Shown: positions 34,608-44,678, numbered from the stretch's first letter. The stretch: 64,000 nt of DNA from an uncultured Roseovarius sp. (GCA_934501475.1 CAKSUL010000001.1:1-64000), one strand, 5' to 3'. Program-made: numbers and translations. The notes: generated from the letters alone by a model not told the origin.

Positions 34608-35578
34608 CCAGCGCGCCCCGCGCCCATGGTCGCGGCCATTTTCAGCGCCTCGATCAGCGAGGTGGGATTGGCCATGTCGCGCCCGGCGATGTCCAATGCG
34701 GTGCCGTGATCGGGCGACGTACGCACGAAGGGCAGGCCGAGCGTGACATTCACGCCGCGGTCGAAATCCAGCGTCTTGATCGGGATCAGCGCCTGATCGT
34801 GATACATGCAGACCGCCGCGTCATAGCCCGCCCGCGCGCCGGCGTGAAACATCGTGTCGGCAGACATCGGGCCGCGTAGATCCATGCCTTGCGTGCGCAA
34901 CTCGTCCAGCACGGGGGTGATCAGAAGCTGTTCCTCATGGCCCATCTTGCCGCCTTCGCCCGCATGTGGGTTCAGCCCCGCGACGGCGATGCGCGGCGCG
35001 CTCAGGCCGAAGTCACGGATCAGCCCGGCATGGGTGATGCGGATCGTGTCGCGCAGCAAATCGGCCGTCAGCGCGCCGGGCACATCGGCCAGCGGAATGT
35101 GAATGGTGGTCGGCACCACGCGCAGCCGATCAGAGGCCAGCATCATCACCACCCGCGCCACGCCCGCCAGTGCGGCAAGGTATTCGGTATGGCCGGGCCA
35201 GGCAAAACCCGCCCCGTCCTGGAGCGCCTTCTTGTGGATCGGCGCGGTGCAAAGCGCCAGGGCGTCGCCCGCGCGCACCAGGTCGACGCCGCGCGCGATC
35301 ACGTCGATCACCGATTGCGCATGGGCCGGGTTGGGGGTGCCGTGGGTCAGCGCGCCATCAAATCCATGCGCCAGGACGGGCAGGGCGCGCGCGCTCATCG
35401 CCTCGGCCGGGTGATCGATGATCTGCGTCGCGCAGCCACGGGGCAGATGCGCGGGATCGCCGATCAGGAAGAACGGCAGATCCCGGCCAATCGCGTCCCA
35501 TGCCTTGTGCGCCAGTTCCGGGCCGATGCCCGACGGCTCGCCGCAGGTGAGCGCGACAGGGCGCGGTGCGGTGCTCAC
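34604..35578 (-). CDS. pdxA: 4-hydroxythreonine-4-phosphate dehydrogenase
   Basis: The 324-residue enzyme oxidises 4-hydroxythreonine-4-phosphate in pyridoxal phosphate synthesis. Metal-binding histidines are visible in [18 protein letters not shown] and MYHDQALIP, with [10 protein letters not shown] at the start. It begins with GTG overlapping the surA stop (GTGA), so it is translationally coupled. Confidence 0.96.
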   Translation of the reverse strand: MSTAPRPVALTCGEPSGIGPELAHKAWDAIGRDLPFFLIGDPAHLPRGCATQIIDHPAEAMSARALPVLAHGFDGALTHGTPNPAHAQSVIDVIARGVDLVRAGDALALCTAPIHKKALQDGAGFAWPGHTEYLAALAGVARVVMMLASDRLRVVPTTIHIPLADVPGALTADLLRDTIRITHAGLIRDFGLSAPRIAVAGLNPHAGEGGKMGHEEQLLITPVLDELRTQGMDLRGPMSADTMFHAGARAGYDAAVCMYHDQALIPIKTLDFDRGVNVTLGLPFVRTSPDHGTALDIAGRDMANPTSLIEALKMAATMGAGRAG

Positions 35579-36870
35579 TTTTCGATGATCCGCGCCTCGG
35601 AGCGCAATTGGGCGATATACCCATCGGCAAAGGATTCCAGCCGCTGGTTGCTGATCTGCTGTGCCAGGACGGCGTTCTGATCGGGGGCTGCGGCCTCTTC
35701 ACCGTCTTCGCCCGGTGTCGCGGCCTGAGCGGTTGCATCCTCGGTCATGGCCTGCACGCGCCCGCACATCATGAGCAGCACCAGCGTCTGCCCGCCCGAG
35801 CGGGTCAGCGAGTAGGACACTTCGCCCGGATCAAGGCGCGACAGTTCGATCGCGATATCTTGCGGGATTTCGCCGGGGGCCTTGGTGCCGCGCTCAAGCA
35901 CCGATTCGGGCTGGCCCTTGGCGATGCCGTAGAGGTCGTCACAGGTATCGGTGTCGGCCTCGATCTGGGCGGCGCGTTTCAGCGCCTGTTCGCTGCGTCC
36001 GCCGTCGATGTAATAGGCGGCATATTCGATGGCGGAATATTCGGGCGTGGGCACGTCGGTTTCCTCGATGCCGCGCATCTGGAACATCGCGACCGCCCCC
36101 TCAAGGGGGAGCGGGTCCGTCACTTCGCCCGGCGCCAGTCCGAGGATCAGCGGGCGCAGCACCGGGGGCAGCTTGGTGATCGGGGTCCAGGGCAGGCGGC
36201 CGCCGTTGGCCCTGGTCGGGGTGACGGAATATTTTTGCGCCTGCGCCGAAAACGCGCCCTCGCTGGTCAGTTCCGAGATCTGGCGCGCCACTTCGATGAC
36301 CTGCTGTTCGGTCTGCGGCGTGAAGGGGATGATGATTTCAGAGAGCAGCACGCGCACACCGGTGCCGGTGCTGATGGCGGCGCGGGCGCGTTCCAGATCC
36401 TCTTCGCTGACCGAAATGCCGGCCCCGAACTTGGCGCGGGTCAATTCGCGCCAGGTCAGCCCGGCAAGGACAAAATCGCGGAATGTCTGTTCCGAGACGC
36501 CGCCCTTTTCCAGCAGCCCGATCATCTGGGCGGTGTTCAGTTTGCCCTGCGCGGCGAATTGCTCCATCCCGGCGGCCAGCATTTCATCGTTGACCGTGAT
36601 CCCCTGCGCGCGCGCGGCCTGCATTTTCAGCCGGTCGTCGATCAGTTGCTCGCGCGCCAGTTTCGCCGGGTTGGCGGGGGCACGCAGCAGGGTCAGCAGG
36701 CGCTCGCGTTGTTGCAGCTCATAGCGCGTGATGACGTCGCCATTGACCTTGATCAGCGGCTCGAACAGGTTTTGCGCTGTTGAACGCCCGGCAGTGGACA
36801 GCGTCAGTCCGACGGTCAGGATCAGCATCAATGTCAACGCGGAGACGGATTTGCGCATGGGTATTCTCAT
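35575..36870 (-). CDS. surA: SurA-like periplasmic peptidyl-prolyl isomerase
   Basis: The product (431 residues from 36870, or 427 from the Met at 36858) has a signal peptide ending near STAQ, a SurA N-terminal chaperone domain (LIKVNGDVITRYELQQRERLL...) and a single parvulin domain (LLSEIIIPFTPQTEQQV, AQKYSVTPTRANGGRLPWTP). It escorts outer membrane proteins such as LptD to the BAM complex. It follows lptD by 6 bp. The second Met gives a better signal peptide and a GAGAA site, so the shorter form may be real. Confidence 0.9.
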   Translation of the reverse strand: MRIPMRKSVSALTLMLILTVGLTLSTAGRSTAQNLFEPLIKVNGDVITRYELQQRERLLTLLRAPANPAKLAREQLIDDRLKMQAARAQGITVNDEMLAAGMEQFAAQGKLNTAQMIGLLEKGGVSEQTFRDFVLAGLTWRELTRAKFGAGISVSEEDLERARAAISTGTGVRVLLSEIIIPFTPQTEQQVIEVARQISELTSEGAFSAQAQKYSVTPTRANGGRLPWTPITKLPPVLRPLILGLAPGEVTDPLPLEGAVAMFQMRGIEETDVPTPEYSAIEYAAYYIDGGRSEQALKRAAQIEADTDTCDDLYGIAKGQPESVLERGTKAPGEIPQDIAIELSRLDPGEVSYSLTRSGGQTLVLLMMCGRVQAMTEDATAQAATPGEDGEEAAAPDQNAVLAQQISNQRLESFADGYIAQLRSEARIIEK

Positions 36871-36876
36871 TCTGGT

Positions 36877-39060
36877 TCATTTCTTGCAGGTGCGGGTATA
36901 GCTCTTGTCTTCGGTCCGGGCACTGAAACCGCGCAGCCCCACGGTGAAACTGAAATCGGTCGATGGCGTCAGGATAGTGGAAGAGGTGAAGCGGCGCGAG
37001 GCCGAAAGCGCGATATCCACGCATTCATTGGTATACGTCACGCCAACCCCGGCCCTGACGCTGCGGTCGCTGGCGATATCATAGCGCCATTCGGCCTGGC
37101 CCGTCCAGTGACGCGACAGCCGGTAACTGCCGTCAAAGGCCCATTCCGAGATGGTGCCGGGGCGTTCTTCAGCGATGTCGCGGCCCAGCCAGATATAAGT
37201 TGCACCGATGCTGGTCAGGGCGTTCTGCCAATTGGCGCGCACCTCGGCCTTGGTGGTGTCCAGACCGGAATCAAACAGGCTGCGCGCGGTCAGGCTGAGG
37301 CCGTTTTGCGTGGCCACCTGGCCGGCGACCAGAAGATCGGAGAACTCGCCGCGCATCCCTGACGAGCTGGAAAAGCTCTGGGTTCCGTTCGGCTCGAGCT
37401 GGGCCCGGTCGCGCACCACCTGTCCGAAACTCAGCGTGCTGCTCAGCCCGTTGGGGTCAAAGCGTGACCAGTTGATCCCGTAGGCGGCACTTGCGCCGCG
37501 TTCGCGCCGGTCACTTTGGGCAAAGCGCGACAGCGACAGCAGGTTGCCCTCGTCAAATTCCACACGGGTGCTTTCGTCGCCGGGGACGAACGGCGTCTTG
37601 CCGCCGACCCAGGCCAGTTGCACCACCGGTTCGATCACATGGGACACGCCTTTGCGCGTGGTCTTGGCCAGCGGCCAGCGCAGCGCGATGGCGGCCGAAG
37701 GGGTCAGTTCGGTCGCCGAGGACAGGCTGGTGATCCCGGCCTGCGAGATACGGTAGTGATCCACCGCCATGCCGGTCTGCAAGGTCGAGCGCACGCCGCC
37801 GACCAGGGTCCAGCTGCGCCGCCAGTCGGCCGATCCGGTCAGCCGCGTGACATCGCGCCCATCGGCAAAGACGTCGAAATCCGGGCCATCGGTGGTCAGG
37901 TCCGAAGTGCGGTAATGGTGATGCGCCGATGTGCCAAAGCGCAATTCACCGCCCAGGGCGACGGGAAAGATGCGCCGCTCGTAATCGGCATTGCCGACGA
38001 TGGTCGGCAGGGTCGAGTTGTTTTCGGTGCTGCGCAGCGAATGGAAATGCGTCAGCGCAACGCGCGCCCATTCATCGCGGCGCGCGCGCTCGATCGAAAA
38101 TTCGCTGTCGAGGCGGTCCTTCGAGGAATAATCGTAATCCACCAGATAGGCGTCATCATTCACCGCCTCGATATCAAAGCGCAGGATATAGTCGCGTTTC
38201 AGCGCGAAGATCCCGCTGCCGAAGATATAGGCGCGTTTGCTCTTGGCGCGCAGGTCGTCATCCGACATCGCGCCGCTGAATTCGATCCCGCCGGTGCGAA
38301 AGGCCTGACGATAGCGGAATTCCAGCGTGCGGGTCTTGTTGGACAGATAGGGCGTCAGGGTCAGGTCGCGGTGATCGCCCATGCGGATGAAATACGGCAC
38401 CTTGATCCCGGTGCCCAGAAGCGAGGTGTTGTAAAGTGACGGGATCAGGAAACCGGTCGCGCGTTCCAGTGTCGGGTCGGGCAGGCGCAGGCGGGGCAGG
38501 TAGAATATCGGCGTGTCCAGCACCCGGAACTGCGCGTCGTCCAGGTAGATCTGTTGCGCCTCCTGATCGTGCACCACCCGGCGGGCGCGGATCTGCCACA
38601 GCGGCGGGCGGCCATTCTCGCAGACCCGGCACGAGGTGACCGTCGCCTTGTAAAGCTGGGAATAGCGTCCCTCGACGCGGTTGATCTGATGCGCGGCCAT
38701 CTGCAACTGATCGTCCATGACGATGCGCGCGCCGCGCAGGATGCCGTTCTGCAAATCCCGGTCCAATTGCCCGGAATCCGCCAGAACCACGGTGTAATCA
38801 CCGTCAAACAGGGTGATCGGCCCGGTGATCTCAAGGCTTTCGCTGGAGCGGTCATAGATGATGCGCGCGGCCCTGACGCGCCGGCCCTCATACAGCGCCT
38901 CGACATTGCCCTCGGCGATCAGGCGGTCATCGCCGGTGACCAGCACGTCATCGGCAATCAGCATCGCGGGCTGCGTCGGTGCATCCTGCGCCATCGCCGG
39001 AGCGGCCAGCGCCAGCAGCGACAGCGCAAACATCCAGAAAAGGCGCGCCAGGCCGGTCAT
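36877..39060 (-). CDS. lptD: LPS-assembly protein LptD
   Basis: The 727-residue outer membrane beta-barrel inserts LPS into the outer leaflet. It has a signal peptide (AAPAMAQD), an OstA/LptA-like N-terminal domain (LIADDVLVTGDDRLIAEGNVEALYEGRRVRA), a CRVCENGRPP Cys pair, then the barrel domain and late cysteines (TNECVDIA and near the C-terminus RTCKK), allowing disulfides between domains as in E. coli. The start at 39060 overlaps the lptG stop. Its folding partner SurA is encoded next. Confidence 0.94.
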   Translation of the reverse strand: MTGLARLFWMFALSLLALAAPAMAQDAPTQPAMLIADDVLVTGDDRLIAEGNVEALYEGRRVRAARIIYDRSSESLEITGPITLFDGDYTVVLADSGQLDRDLQNGILRGARIVMDDQLQMAAHQINRVEGRYSQLYKATVTSCRVCENGRPPLWQIRARRVVHDQEAQQIYLDDAQFRVLDTPIFYLPRLRLPDPTLERATGFLIPSLYNTSLLGTGIKVPYFIRMGDHRDLTLTPYLSNKTRTLEFRYRQAFRTGGIEFSGAMSDDDLRAKSKRAYIFGSGIFALKRDYILRFDIEAVNDDAYLVDYDYSSKDRLDSEFSIERARRDEWARVALTHFHSLRSTENNSTLPTIVGNADYERRIFPVALGGELRFGTSAHHHYRTSDLTTDGPDFDVFADGRDVTRLTGSADWRRSWTLVGGVRSTLQTGMAVDHYRISQAGITSLSSATELTPSAAIALRWPLAKTTRKGVSHVIEPVVQLAWVGGKTPFVPGDESTRVEFDEGNLLSLSRFAQSDRRERGASAAYGINWSRFDPNGLSSTLSFGQVVRDRAQLEPNGTQSFSSSSGMRGEFSDLLVAGQVATQNGLSLTARSLFDSGLDTTKAEVRANWQNALTSIGATYIWLGRDIAEERPGTISEWAFDGSYRLSRHWTGQAEWRYDIASDRSVRAGVGVTYTNECVDIALSASRRFTSSTILTPSTDFSFTVGLRGFSARTEDKSYTRTCKK

Positions 39061-40148
39061 CCGTCCTCCAGATGCAAAAGGATACCCGTGGCCAGCAGAA
39101 AGGATGCAACCGGCGGTGCCCATGCGGCCAGCAGAATGGGGATCTGGCCGTTCTCACCCAGCACCTGCGCAAAGTTGCGCAAGTAATACAAGCTGAATCC
39201 CAGCATGATCGCGCCCAGCACCGAAACCCCGGTCTTCGTGGTGCGCACATGCCCCATGGTAAAGGCCGCCGCCACCAGAACCAGCGCCATCAGGAACAGC
39301 GGCTTGGCCAGTTCCATCTGGAACCAAACGCTATAGCGGCGCGCGGAAAAGCCGGCCTGTTCCAGTTGCGAGATGAATTCGGGCAGGTCCCAGATCGGGA
39401 TGTATTCGGGCTTGCCGAAACTGTCGATGATGCGGTCCTGGGTCAGGGCCGAGGGCACGGTGAAACTGTCCAGCTGGCGCGCGCTGGCCTCGGGGTTGGT
39501 GCCCAGCGACAGATCCCACAGCTTGGCATCGCGCAGATGCCATTGCCCCACCTCCAGTTCCGCGGTGCGCGCGGTGATGCGGCGCAGCGGTTCGCCGTCG
39601 GGGGAAAAGGCGATGAAGGTGGCGTTATAGAGCGTGGTGATGTCCGAACTGGCGCGCCCGGCATGGATCACGGTCTGGCCAAGTTGGCTGCCCTGGCGCA
39701 GCCACAGCCCCTCGGACGCGATGGCCAGCACGCTGGAGCCGCCGTCGCGGTGACCGCTGACCAGGGTCTTGTAGCGCTTGGACGAGGCGGCGACGATCGG
39801 GTTCAGCATGGTGATCGACACGATGCCGATCAGCGCCGCCACCGTGACCGGAGCCACCAGCCCGCGCAGCGCCGAGCGCCCCGCCGCGCGCACCACCACC
39901 AGTTCCGATGAGCGCGCCAGGCGCACGAACAGCGCCACCGCCGCAAGGATCACGATCAGCGGCATGATCTCGTAATTGGCGTGGGGCATGTTCAGCAACA
40001 CGATCTCAAGCACGTCCCACAGCGGCAGATCGGGAAAATCGCCGATTTCATCCACCAGGTCGATCAGCGCCAGCAGCACCACGAACACGCCGGTGATGCC
40101 CAGAAAGGTCCACAGGAACTTGCGCGCGAAATAATAATGCAGGATCAT
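39057..40148 (-). CDS. lptG: LPS export ABC transporter permease LptG
   Basis: The 363-residue permease (YjgP/YjgQ family) has membrane helices near both ends (ILHYYFARKFLWTFLGITGVFVVLLAL; LFLMALVLVAAAFTMGH; ILLAAWAPPVASFLLATGILLHL) and a periplasmic beta-jellyroll domain between them. With LptF and LptB2 it extracts LPS from the inner membrane. It starts at 40148 in an ATGA overlap with lptF. lptB is not in this window. Confidence 0.93.
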   Translation of the reverse strand: MILHYYFARKFLWTFLGITGVFVVLLALIDLVDEIGDFPDLPLWDVLEIVLLNMPHANYEIMPLIVILAAVALFVRLARSSELVVVRAAGRSALRGLVAPVTVAALIGIVSITMLNPIVAASSKRYKTLVSGHRDGGSSVLAIASEGLWLRQGSQLGQTVIHAGRASSDITTLYNATFIAFSPDGEPLRRITARTAELEVGQWHLRDAKLWDLSLGTNPEASARQLDSFTVPSALTQDRIIDSFGKPEYIPIWDLPEFISQLEQAGFSARRYSVWFQMELAKPLFLMALVLVAAAFTMGHVRTTKTGVSVLGAIMLGFSLYYLRNFAQVLGENGQIPILLAAWAPPVASFLLATGILLHLEDG

Positions 40149-41287
40149 GACGCCGCCCCCCTGCGCCTGAAGGGCGCCAGCGCCGCGCGCAGGATCTCGG
40201 GATGCGAGGCCAGCCCCAGCAACAGCGCCGCCAGCGCGAAACCGGTCAGGATCGGCAGATAGATCAGCGGCCACAGCGCCCCATTGTCCAGAACCGGCCC
40301 TGAAACCGCCCCCTCGATCAGCTTGATCCCCACCAGCAGCACAAAGGCGGTCAGGATCTGACGCCAGACGCCAAAGCGGCTGTATCCGCCCAGCAGCAAT
40401 GTCGCAAACCCGATCAGCGCCGCGACGATGCACATCAGCGCCTGACTGAAACGCCCGTGCAACTGGCTTTTGATCAGCCCCATCGGCGCGCCGGTCTGTT
40501 CGGCGATGACGCCGGGCTGGCGGATCAGATCCAGCGTCGAGGTAAAGGCGATATTGCTGACATTGATCGCATCCTTGTTGACCAGGCTGGTCACGTCATA
40601 GGAAAAATCGTCGAAATGTGTGGTGAACAGGCGCAGCCCGTCGCGCCGCAGCGTCTGGGCCAGCCCGGCCAGCATGACCAGTTTCGTCCCGTCCCCCTCC
40701 TGCACCAGATAGGCGCGCGCCGAAGTGTAGGTCACCGGCGTGTCAGGGTTGCGCCGGTCGGACAGGAACACGTTGCGCAATTCGCCCTCGGGGGTGATTT
40801 CGCGGATGTAGAAGGTGACGCCGGGGGCGGGATGGAGGAATTCGCCCTCGGTCAGCAGCTTGGCGGTGACGTTGCGCGACAGTTCGGCCTTGCGCTCTTC
40901 CAGTTCGTGCAGGCTGGACGGGACCAGGAAATGCGTCAGCAGCGACGCCATCAGCGCCACGATGATCCCGTAAAACAGCACCGGGCGGGCCATCCTCCAG
41001 GGTGAAAACCCGGTGGCCTGCATGACGGTCAGTTCGCTTTCGGTGCTGAGCCGGTTGGTGACGTAGACCGCGCCCGCAAAGGCGGCGATCGGCAGGATCA
41101 TCCCGATGACGCCGGGCAGCGTCAGCGCGGTCAGTTCCAGAAACACCCAGGCCGATTGCCCGTCACTGATCAGACGGTCGAACATGCGCACCGCCTTGTT
41201 GATCCAGAAGATTGACACAAGGACCAGCGCAAAGAAACCGAACAGCACCATGAATTGCGACAGCATGTATCTGTCGAATCTGGTCAA
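40145..41287 (-). CDS. lptF: LPS export ABC transporter permease LptF
   Basis: The 380-residue partner of LptG starts FDRYMLSQFMVLFGFFALVLVSIFWINKAVRMFDRLI, the usual LptF N-terminus, followed by two more helices, a periplasmic domain (FYIREITPEGELRNVFLSDRRNPD) and three C-terminal helices. It is the first gene of the reverse lptF-lptG-lptD-surA-pdxA-ksgA operon, whose genes overlap or are a few bases apart. pepA is divergent, about 200 bp away. Confidence 0.93.
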   Translation of the reverse strand: MTRFDRYMLSQFMVLFGFFALVLVSIFWINKAVRMFDRLISDGQSAWVFLELTALTLPGVIGMILPIAAFAGAVYVTNRLSTESELTVMQATGFSPWRMARPVLFYGIIVALMASLLTHFLVPSSLHELEERKAELSRNVTAKLLTEGEFLHPAPGVTFYIREITPEGELRNVFLSDRRNPDTPVTYTSARAYLVQEGDGTKLVMLAGLAQTLRRDGLRLFTTHFDDFSYDVTSLVNKDAINVSNIAFTSTLDLIRQPGVIAEQTGAPMGLIKSQLHGRFSQALMCIVAALIGFATLLLGGYSRFGVWRQILTAFVLLVGIKLIEGAVSGPVLDNGALWPLIYLPILTGFALAALLLGLASHPEILRAALAPFRRRGAAS

Positions 41288-41492
41288 CGAAATCCCCCCG
41301 AAACGCTATATCTGGTGGCACGCTATCCCAAAAAACCAACGGGGAAAACTGCAATCTCTGCCCATAGGCGCCCGGGTGCCATTGCACATTCCGCCAAAAT
41401 CGCCAGATTCCGGGGTCAGGCCCGTGTCGCGCGAATCTGTCGATGGGCAAATCGCGCGCCCCGCGCGGGCACCGCACCAAAGGAGCAGCACA

Positions 41493-43001
41493 ATGACCAC
41501 ACCGGTTTCCGTCACTTTCCACGCCGCAGACATCGACCAGATCGCCAAAGCCGAGGGCCGCGTCGCGGTGGTGGTCACGCCCGATGGCAAGCTGGACACG
41601 GCGGCGCGCCGGGTGAACCGCCTGACCAAGGGCGCGCTTGCGCGTCTGGCCGCAAGCGAGGCGTTCACCAAGATGAAACCGGGCGACGTGACGACGCTGG
41701 CCTGGCCCGCCGGGATGGCCGCGCAGGCGGTGGATGTGGTCAAGCTGGCGCGCGGGGCCAAACCGCAGGAGGTGCGCAAGGCCGGCGCGGCTCTGGGCAA
41801 GCTCAAGGGTGATGCGGCGCTCAGCGTTCAGGCCGCGCAGTTGCGCCGTCCGCTTGATCTGGCGCTCGGGATCGTGTTGCGCGCCTATGAATTCACCACC
41901 CACAAGACCGCCGCAGACAAGCAGGCAGGCAAGCCGGCGGGCAAGCAAGCGGACAAGCCGGCAGGCGCGCTGGCGATGATCGTGTCCAACCCCGATGACC
42001 TTGCCGCCGAGGCCGCGACGGCGCTGGCCGTGGCCGAGGGCGTGTTCTTTACCCGCGATCTGGTGAGCGAGCCTGCCAACCACCTGACGACCACCGAATT
42101 TGCCAACCGGATCAGCGCGATGACCGATCTGGGCCTCAAGGTGACGGTGCTTGAGGAAAAAGAGCTGGAAAAGCTGGGGATGGGCTGTCTGTTGTCGGTG
42201 GGCCACGGCAGTGCCAGCCCCTCGAAAGTGGCGGTGATGGAGTGGAATGGCGGCAAGAAGGGCGAGGCCCCGCTGGCGCTGATCGGCAAGGGCGTGGTGT
42301 TCGACACCGGCGGGATCAGCCTGAAACCGGCGGCCGGGATGGAGGACATGACCATGGACATGGGCGGCGCCGGCGTGGTGGCGGGCGTCATGCGCACATT
42401 GGCGCTGCGCAAGGCGCGCGCCAATGTGGTCGGTCTTGTGGGGCTGGTCGAAAACATGCCCTCGGATCGCGCGACGCGCCCCGGTGATGTGGTCACCTCG
42501 ATGAAGGGCGACACGGTCGAGGTGATCAATACCGATGCCGAAGGCCGCCTCGTTCTGGCGGATGTGATGTGGTATGCGCAGGAGAAATACAAACCATCCG
42601 CGATGATTGATCTGGCCACCCTGACCGGCGCGATCATCATCGGGCTGGGCCATGAAAACGCCGGCGTGTTTTCCAATGACGATACGCTGTGCCGCAACTT
42701 CCTGCGCGCCGCCGAGGCCGAGGGCGAAGGCGCGTGGCGGATGCCCTTGGGGCAGGCCTATGACGACATGCTGAAAAGCCAGATCGCGGACATGAAGAAC
42801 GTCGGGGAACGCGCCGCGGGCTCGATCACGGCGGCGCAGTTCCTGCAACGCTTTGTGCAGGACGGCATCGCATGGGCGCATCTGGACATCGCCGGGGTGG
42901 CCTCGGTCAAGGCCGATACCGCCTATGCCCCCAAGGGCGCGACCGGATGGGGGGTGATGGCGCTGAACCGGCTGGTGGCGGATGTCTACGAGGCCGACTG
43001 A
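41493..43001 (+). CDS. pepA: Leucyl aminopeptidase (M17)
   Basis: The 502-residue zinc aminopeptidase has the signature NTDAEGRLVLAD, metal ligands in GKGVVFDTGGISLKP and MDMGGAGVV, and the N-terminal regulatory domain (VAVVVTPDGKLD). Residues about 137-160 contain a Lys/Ala/Gly/Pro repeat (KTAADKQAGKPAGKQADKP) that is unusual within the first domain and looks like a slippage expansion. In E. coli, PepA also binds DNA in Xer recombination. The ATG at 41493 follows aaaggagc. holC overlaps its stop, as in many proteobacteria. Confidence 0.95.
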   Translation: MTTPVSVTFHAADIDQIAKAEGRVAVVVTPDGKLDTAARRVNRLTKGALARLAASEAFTKMKPGDVTTLAWPAGMAAQAVDVVKLARGAKPQEVRKAGAALGKLKGDAALSVQAAQLRRPLDLALGIVLRAYEFTTHKTAADKQAGKPAGKQADKPAGALAMIVSNPDDLAAEAATALAVAEGVFFTRDLVSEPANHLTTTEFANRISAMTDLGLKVTVLEEKELEKLGMGCLLSVGHGSASPSKVAVMEWNGGKKGEAPLALIGKGVVFDTGGISLKPAAGMEDMTMDMGGAGVVAGVMRTLALRKARANVVGLVGLVENMPSDRATRPGDVVTSMKGDTVEVINTDAEGRLVLADVMWYAQEKYKPSAMIDLATLTGAIIIGLGHENAGVFSNDDTLCRNFLRAAEAEGEGAWRMPLGQAYDDMLKSQIADMKNVGERAAGSITAAQFLQRFVQDGIAWAHLDIAGVASVKADTAYAPKGATGWGVMALNRLVADVYEAD

Positions 43002-43480
43002 TGGGCGCGGTCTATTTCTATCACCTGACGCGCCGCCCGCTTGAGGTGGCGTTGCCGATGCTGCTGGAGCGGGCGCAGGGCGCGGGCTGGCGGGTGGCGG
43101 TGCGTGCGCGCGATCCGGCGCGGATCGAGTGGCTGGATGCGCAACTGTGGGAAGGCGGCGCGCAGGACGCGTTCCTGGCGCATGGGCGCGCCGATGCGCC
43201 GCACGCGGCGGATCAGCCGATCCTGCTGACCACGACGGCCGATCTGCCCAATGGCGCGGTCTGCGTGATGGCGGTGGATGGCGCCGAAGTGGGCGCGGAC
43301 GAGGTGCAGCGCCTTGAGCGGGTCTGCATCCTGTTCGACGGCAATGATGCGCAGGCAAAGGACGTGGCGCGGGACCAGTGGAAGGCGCTGACCGGCGCGG
43401 GCTGCGCGGCGCAATACTGGTCGGAAGACAGCGGGAAATGGGAAATGAAGGCCGAGACGCAGGCAGCGCCCCGGCCCTGA
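43001..43480 (+). CDS. holC: DNA polymerase III subunit chi
   Basis: The 159-residue protein begins GAVYFYHLTRRPLEVALPMLLERA, the typical HolC start, and has DAQLWEGGAQDAFLAHGRADAPHAADQPILLTT and ERVCILFDGND. Chi links the clamp loader to SSB on lagging strands. Its ATG overlaps the pepA stop (TGATG). Confidence 0.93.
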   Translation: MGAVYFYHLTRRPLEVALPMLLERAQGAGWRVAVRARDPARIEWLDAQLWEGGAQDAFLAHGRADAPHAADQPILLTTTADLPNGAVCVMAVDGAEVGADEVQRLERVCILFDGNDAQAKDVARDQWKALTGAGCAAQYWSEDSGKWEMKAETQAAPRP

Positions 43481-43531
43481 AGGCTGTTGGAATGATCGCC
43501 CGGCCCGTCTGGCCGGTTCAATCGGGCCGGA

Positions 43532-44128
43532 TCACTCGGGCCGGATATGGACCTTGTCCTTGTTCAGGTCATAGCTCCACGGCAGGCCGGAATTCTTCCA
43601 GCCATCTTTCAGCCGCCATGGCCCGTTGGGATGGTCCTTGACCGTGCCGCCCTCAAAACCGTCGACGACCACATAGACCTGTTCCAGTCCCAGCGGTTTC
43701 AGCGCGGTCGCCGAGGGCGCGCCGCGCGTCCCGCCCGAGCGGCACATCAGGATCACCGGATCGGATTTGCTCAGCCCGCGCGCCTCCATCGCGGCCTGCA
43801 CGCCGCTGGCGAAATCCGGGTTCGCCTCCATCTCGAAAACCGGCTTTTCCGGGTTCCACGCCGCCGCATTCACCAACATGAACGGCACGTTCACATCCAC
43901 CACGTCGGTAAAGCCGGTGAACATGATCTCGATCGGTTCGCGCACATCGACGAACAGCACGCCATCGCCCAGCTTCTGTTTCATGTCGTTGGCTTCGGCT
44001 GCGGTCAGGTAGAGGCCCCATTCGGTCTGGTATTTGGGGTCTTCCGGCGCATCCGCCGCCATGGCCACCGGGGCCTGCATCAGCATCGTGCCCGCGACCA
44101 GCGCGGCTGCGAAAAATCTGCGTTTCAT
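43532..44128 (-). CDS. Secreted rhodanese-domain protein
   Basis: The 198-residue protein has a Sec signal peptide (VAMAADAPE) and one rhodanese domain: LFVDVREPIEIMFTGF, and the active-site loop VILMCRSGGTRGAP with the catalytic Cys. It would handle sulfane sulfur in the periplasm. The gene lies 22 bp downstream of a secreted DsrE-like gene on the same strand, so the two are likely co-transcribed. A large insertion between strand 2 and the Cys loop (NAAAWNPEKPVFEMEANPDF) is present. Confidence 0.88.
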   Translation of the reverse strand: MKRRFFAAALVAGTMLMQAPVAMAADAPEDPKYQTEWGLYLTAAEANDMKQKLGDGVLFVDVREPIEIMFTGFTDVVDVNVPFMLVNAAAWNPEKPVFEMEANPDFASGVQAAMEARGLSKSDPVILMCRSGGTRGAPSATALKPLGLEQVYVVVDGFEGGTVKDHPNGPWRLKDGWKNSGLPWSYDLNKDKVHIRPE

Positions 44129-44150
44129 GATTTTCTCTCCGTTTTCAGGC

Positions 44151-44612
44151 TCAGAAGGACAGGACGCGGGTGTCGTCGTCCATCAGGCGGGCCGCCATGT
44201 CCGCAGGGGCGGCAACGCCGACGCCTTCAAGCAGGGCTTCGGGGCCAGCGCCCTTGCCCGGCAGATAGATCGCGCAGACCTCGACCGTGCCGCCGTTCTG
44301 CATGATCATCTTCATCAGGCCCTGCGGGCTCATGTCCTGGGGGGGCTGCGGGGCAGTCGCGCTGGCAGGCGCGTCAACCAGCGCCAGATCGCCGCCCGGG
44401 CCGCAAAGCAGCATATGCGTCTGCGCGCCGGCCTTGAGCGACTGCATGGTCAGGACCATGCCCATCAACTGGGTCTGGGGGTGTTCGCTGGTGATGACGG
44501 TGACCAGTTTCATGGCGTCCTCCGCATGGGCCGGGGCGGGGGCCACGGTCAGGGTTGTCAGGGTGGCAAGCGATGTGAGGGTGGCAACGGCCAAAGCCGA
44601 TAAAGTGCGCAT
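44151..44612 (-). CDS. Secreted DsrE/DsrF-like protein
   Basis: The 153-residue product has a signal peptide (APAHAED) and a DsrE-type fold: MKLVTVITSEHPQTQLMGMVLTMQSLKAGAQTHMLLCGPGGDLAL, and MIMQNGGTVEVCAIYLPG with a Cys at the position used by sulfur-relay DsrE/TusD proteins. It may accept or pass sulfur in the periplasm together with the rhodanese gene behind it. An AAGGAGAAAGAC site precedes the ATG at 44612. An FNR-type box is centred about 73 bp upstream. Confidence 0.85.
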   Translation of the reverse strand: MRTLSALAVATLTSLATLTTLTVAPAPAHAEDAMKLVTVITSEHPQTQLMGMVLTMQSLKAGAQTHMLLCGPGGDLALVDAPASATAPQPPQDMSPQGLMKMIMQNGGTVEVCAIYLPGKGAGPEALLEGVGVAAPADMAARLMDDDTRVLSF

Positions 44613-44678
44613 GTCTTTCTCCTTGATCAGGCACGGATAGGATTCACCCGATGTTAGGAGGTCGCGGAAATGATTACT

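Noticed and set aside
35566-38439. Forward frames opposite surA and lptD
   Set aside because: They mirror the real reverse genes and have no ribosome sites or domains.
41163-43358. 731-codon open frame on the reverse strand opposite pepA/holC
   Set aside because: High GC makes long antisense frames common; His/Arg/Gly-rich translation and full overlap with pepA show it is a shadow.
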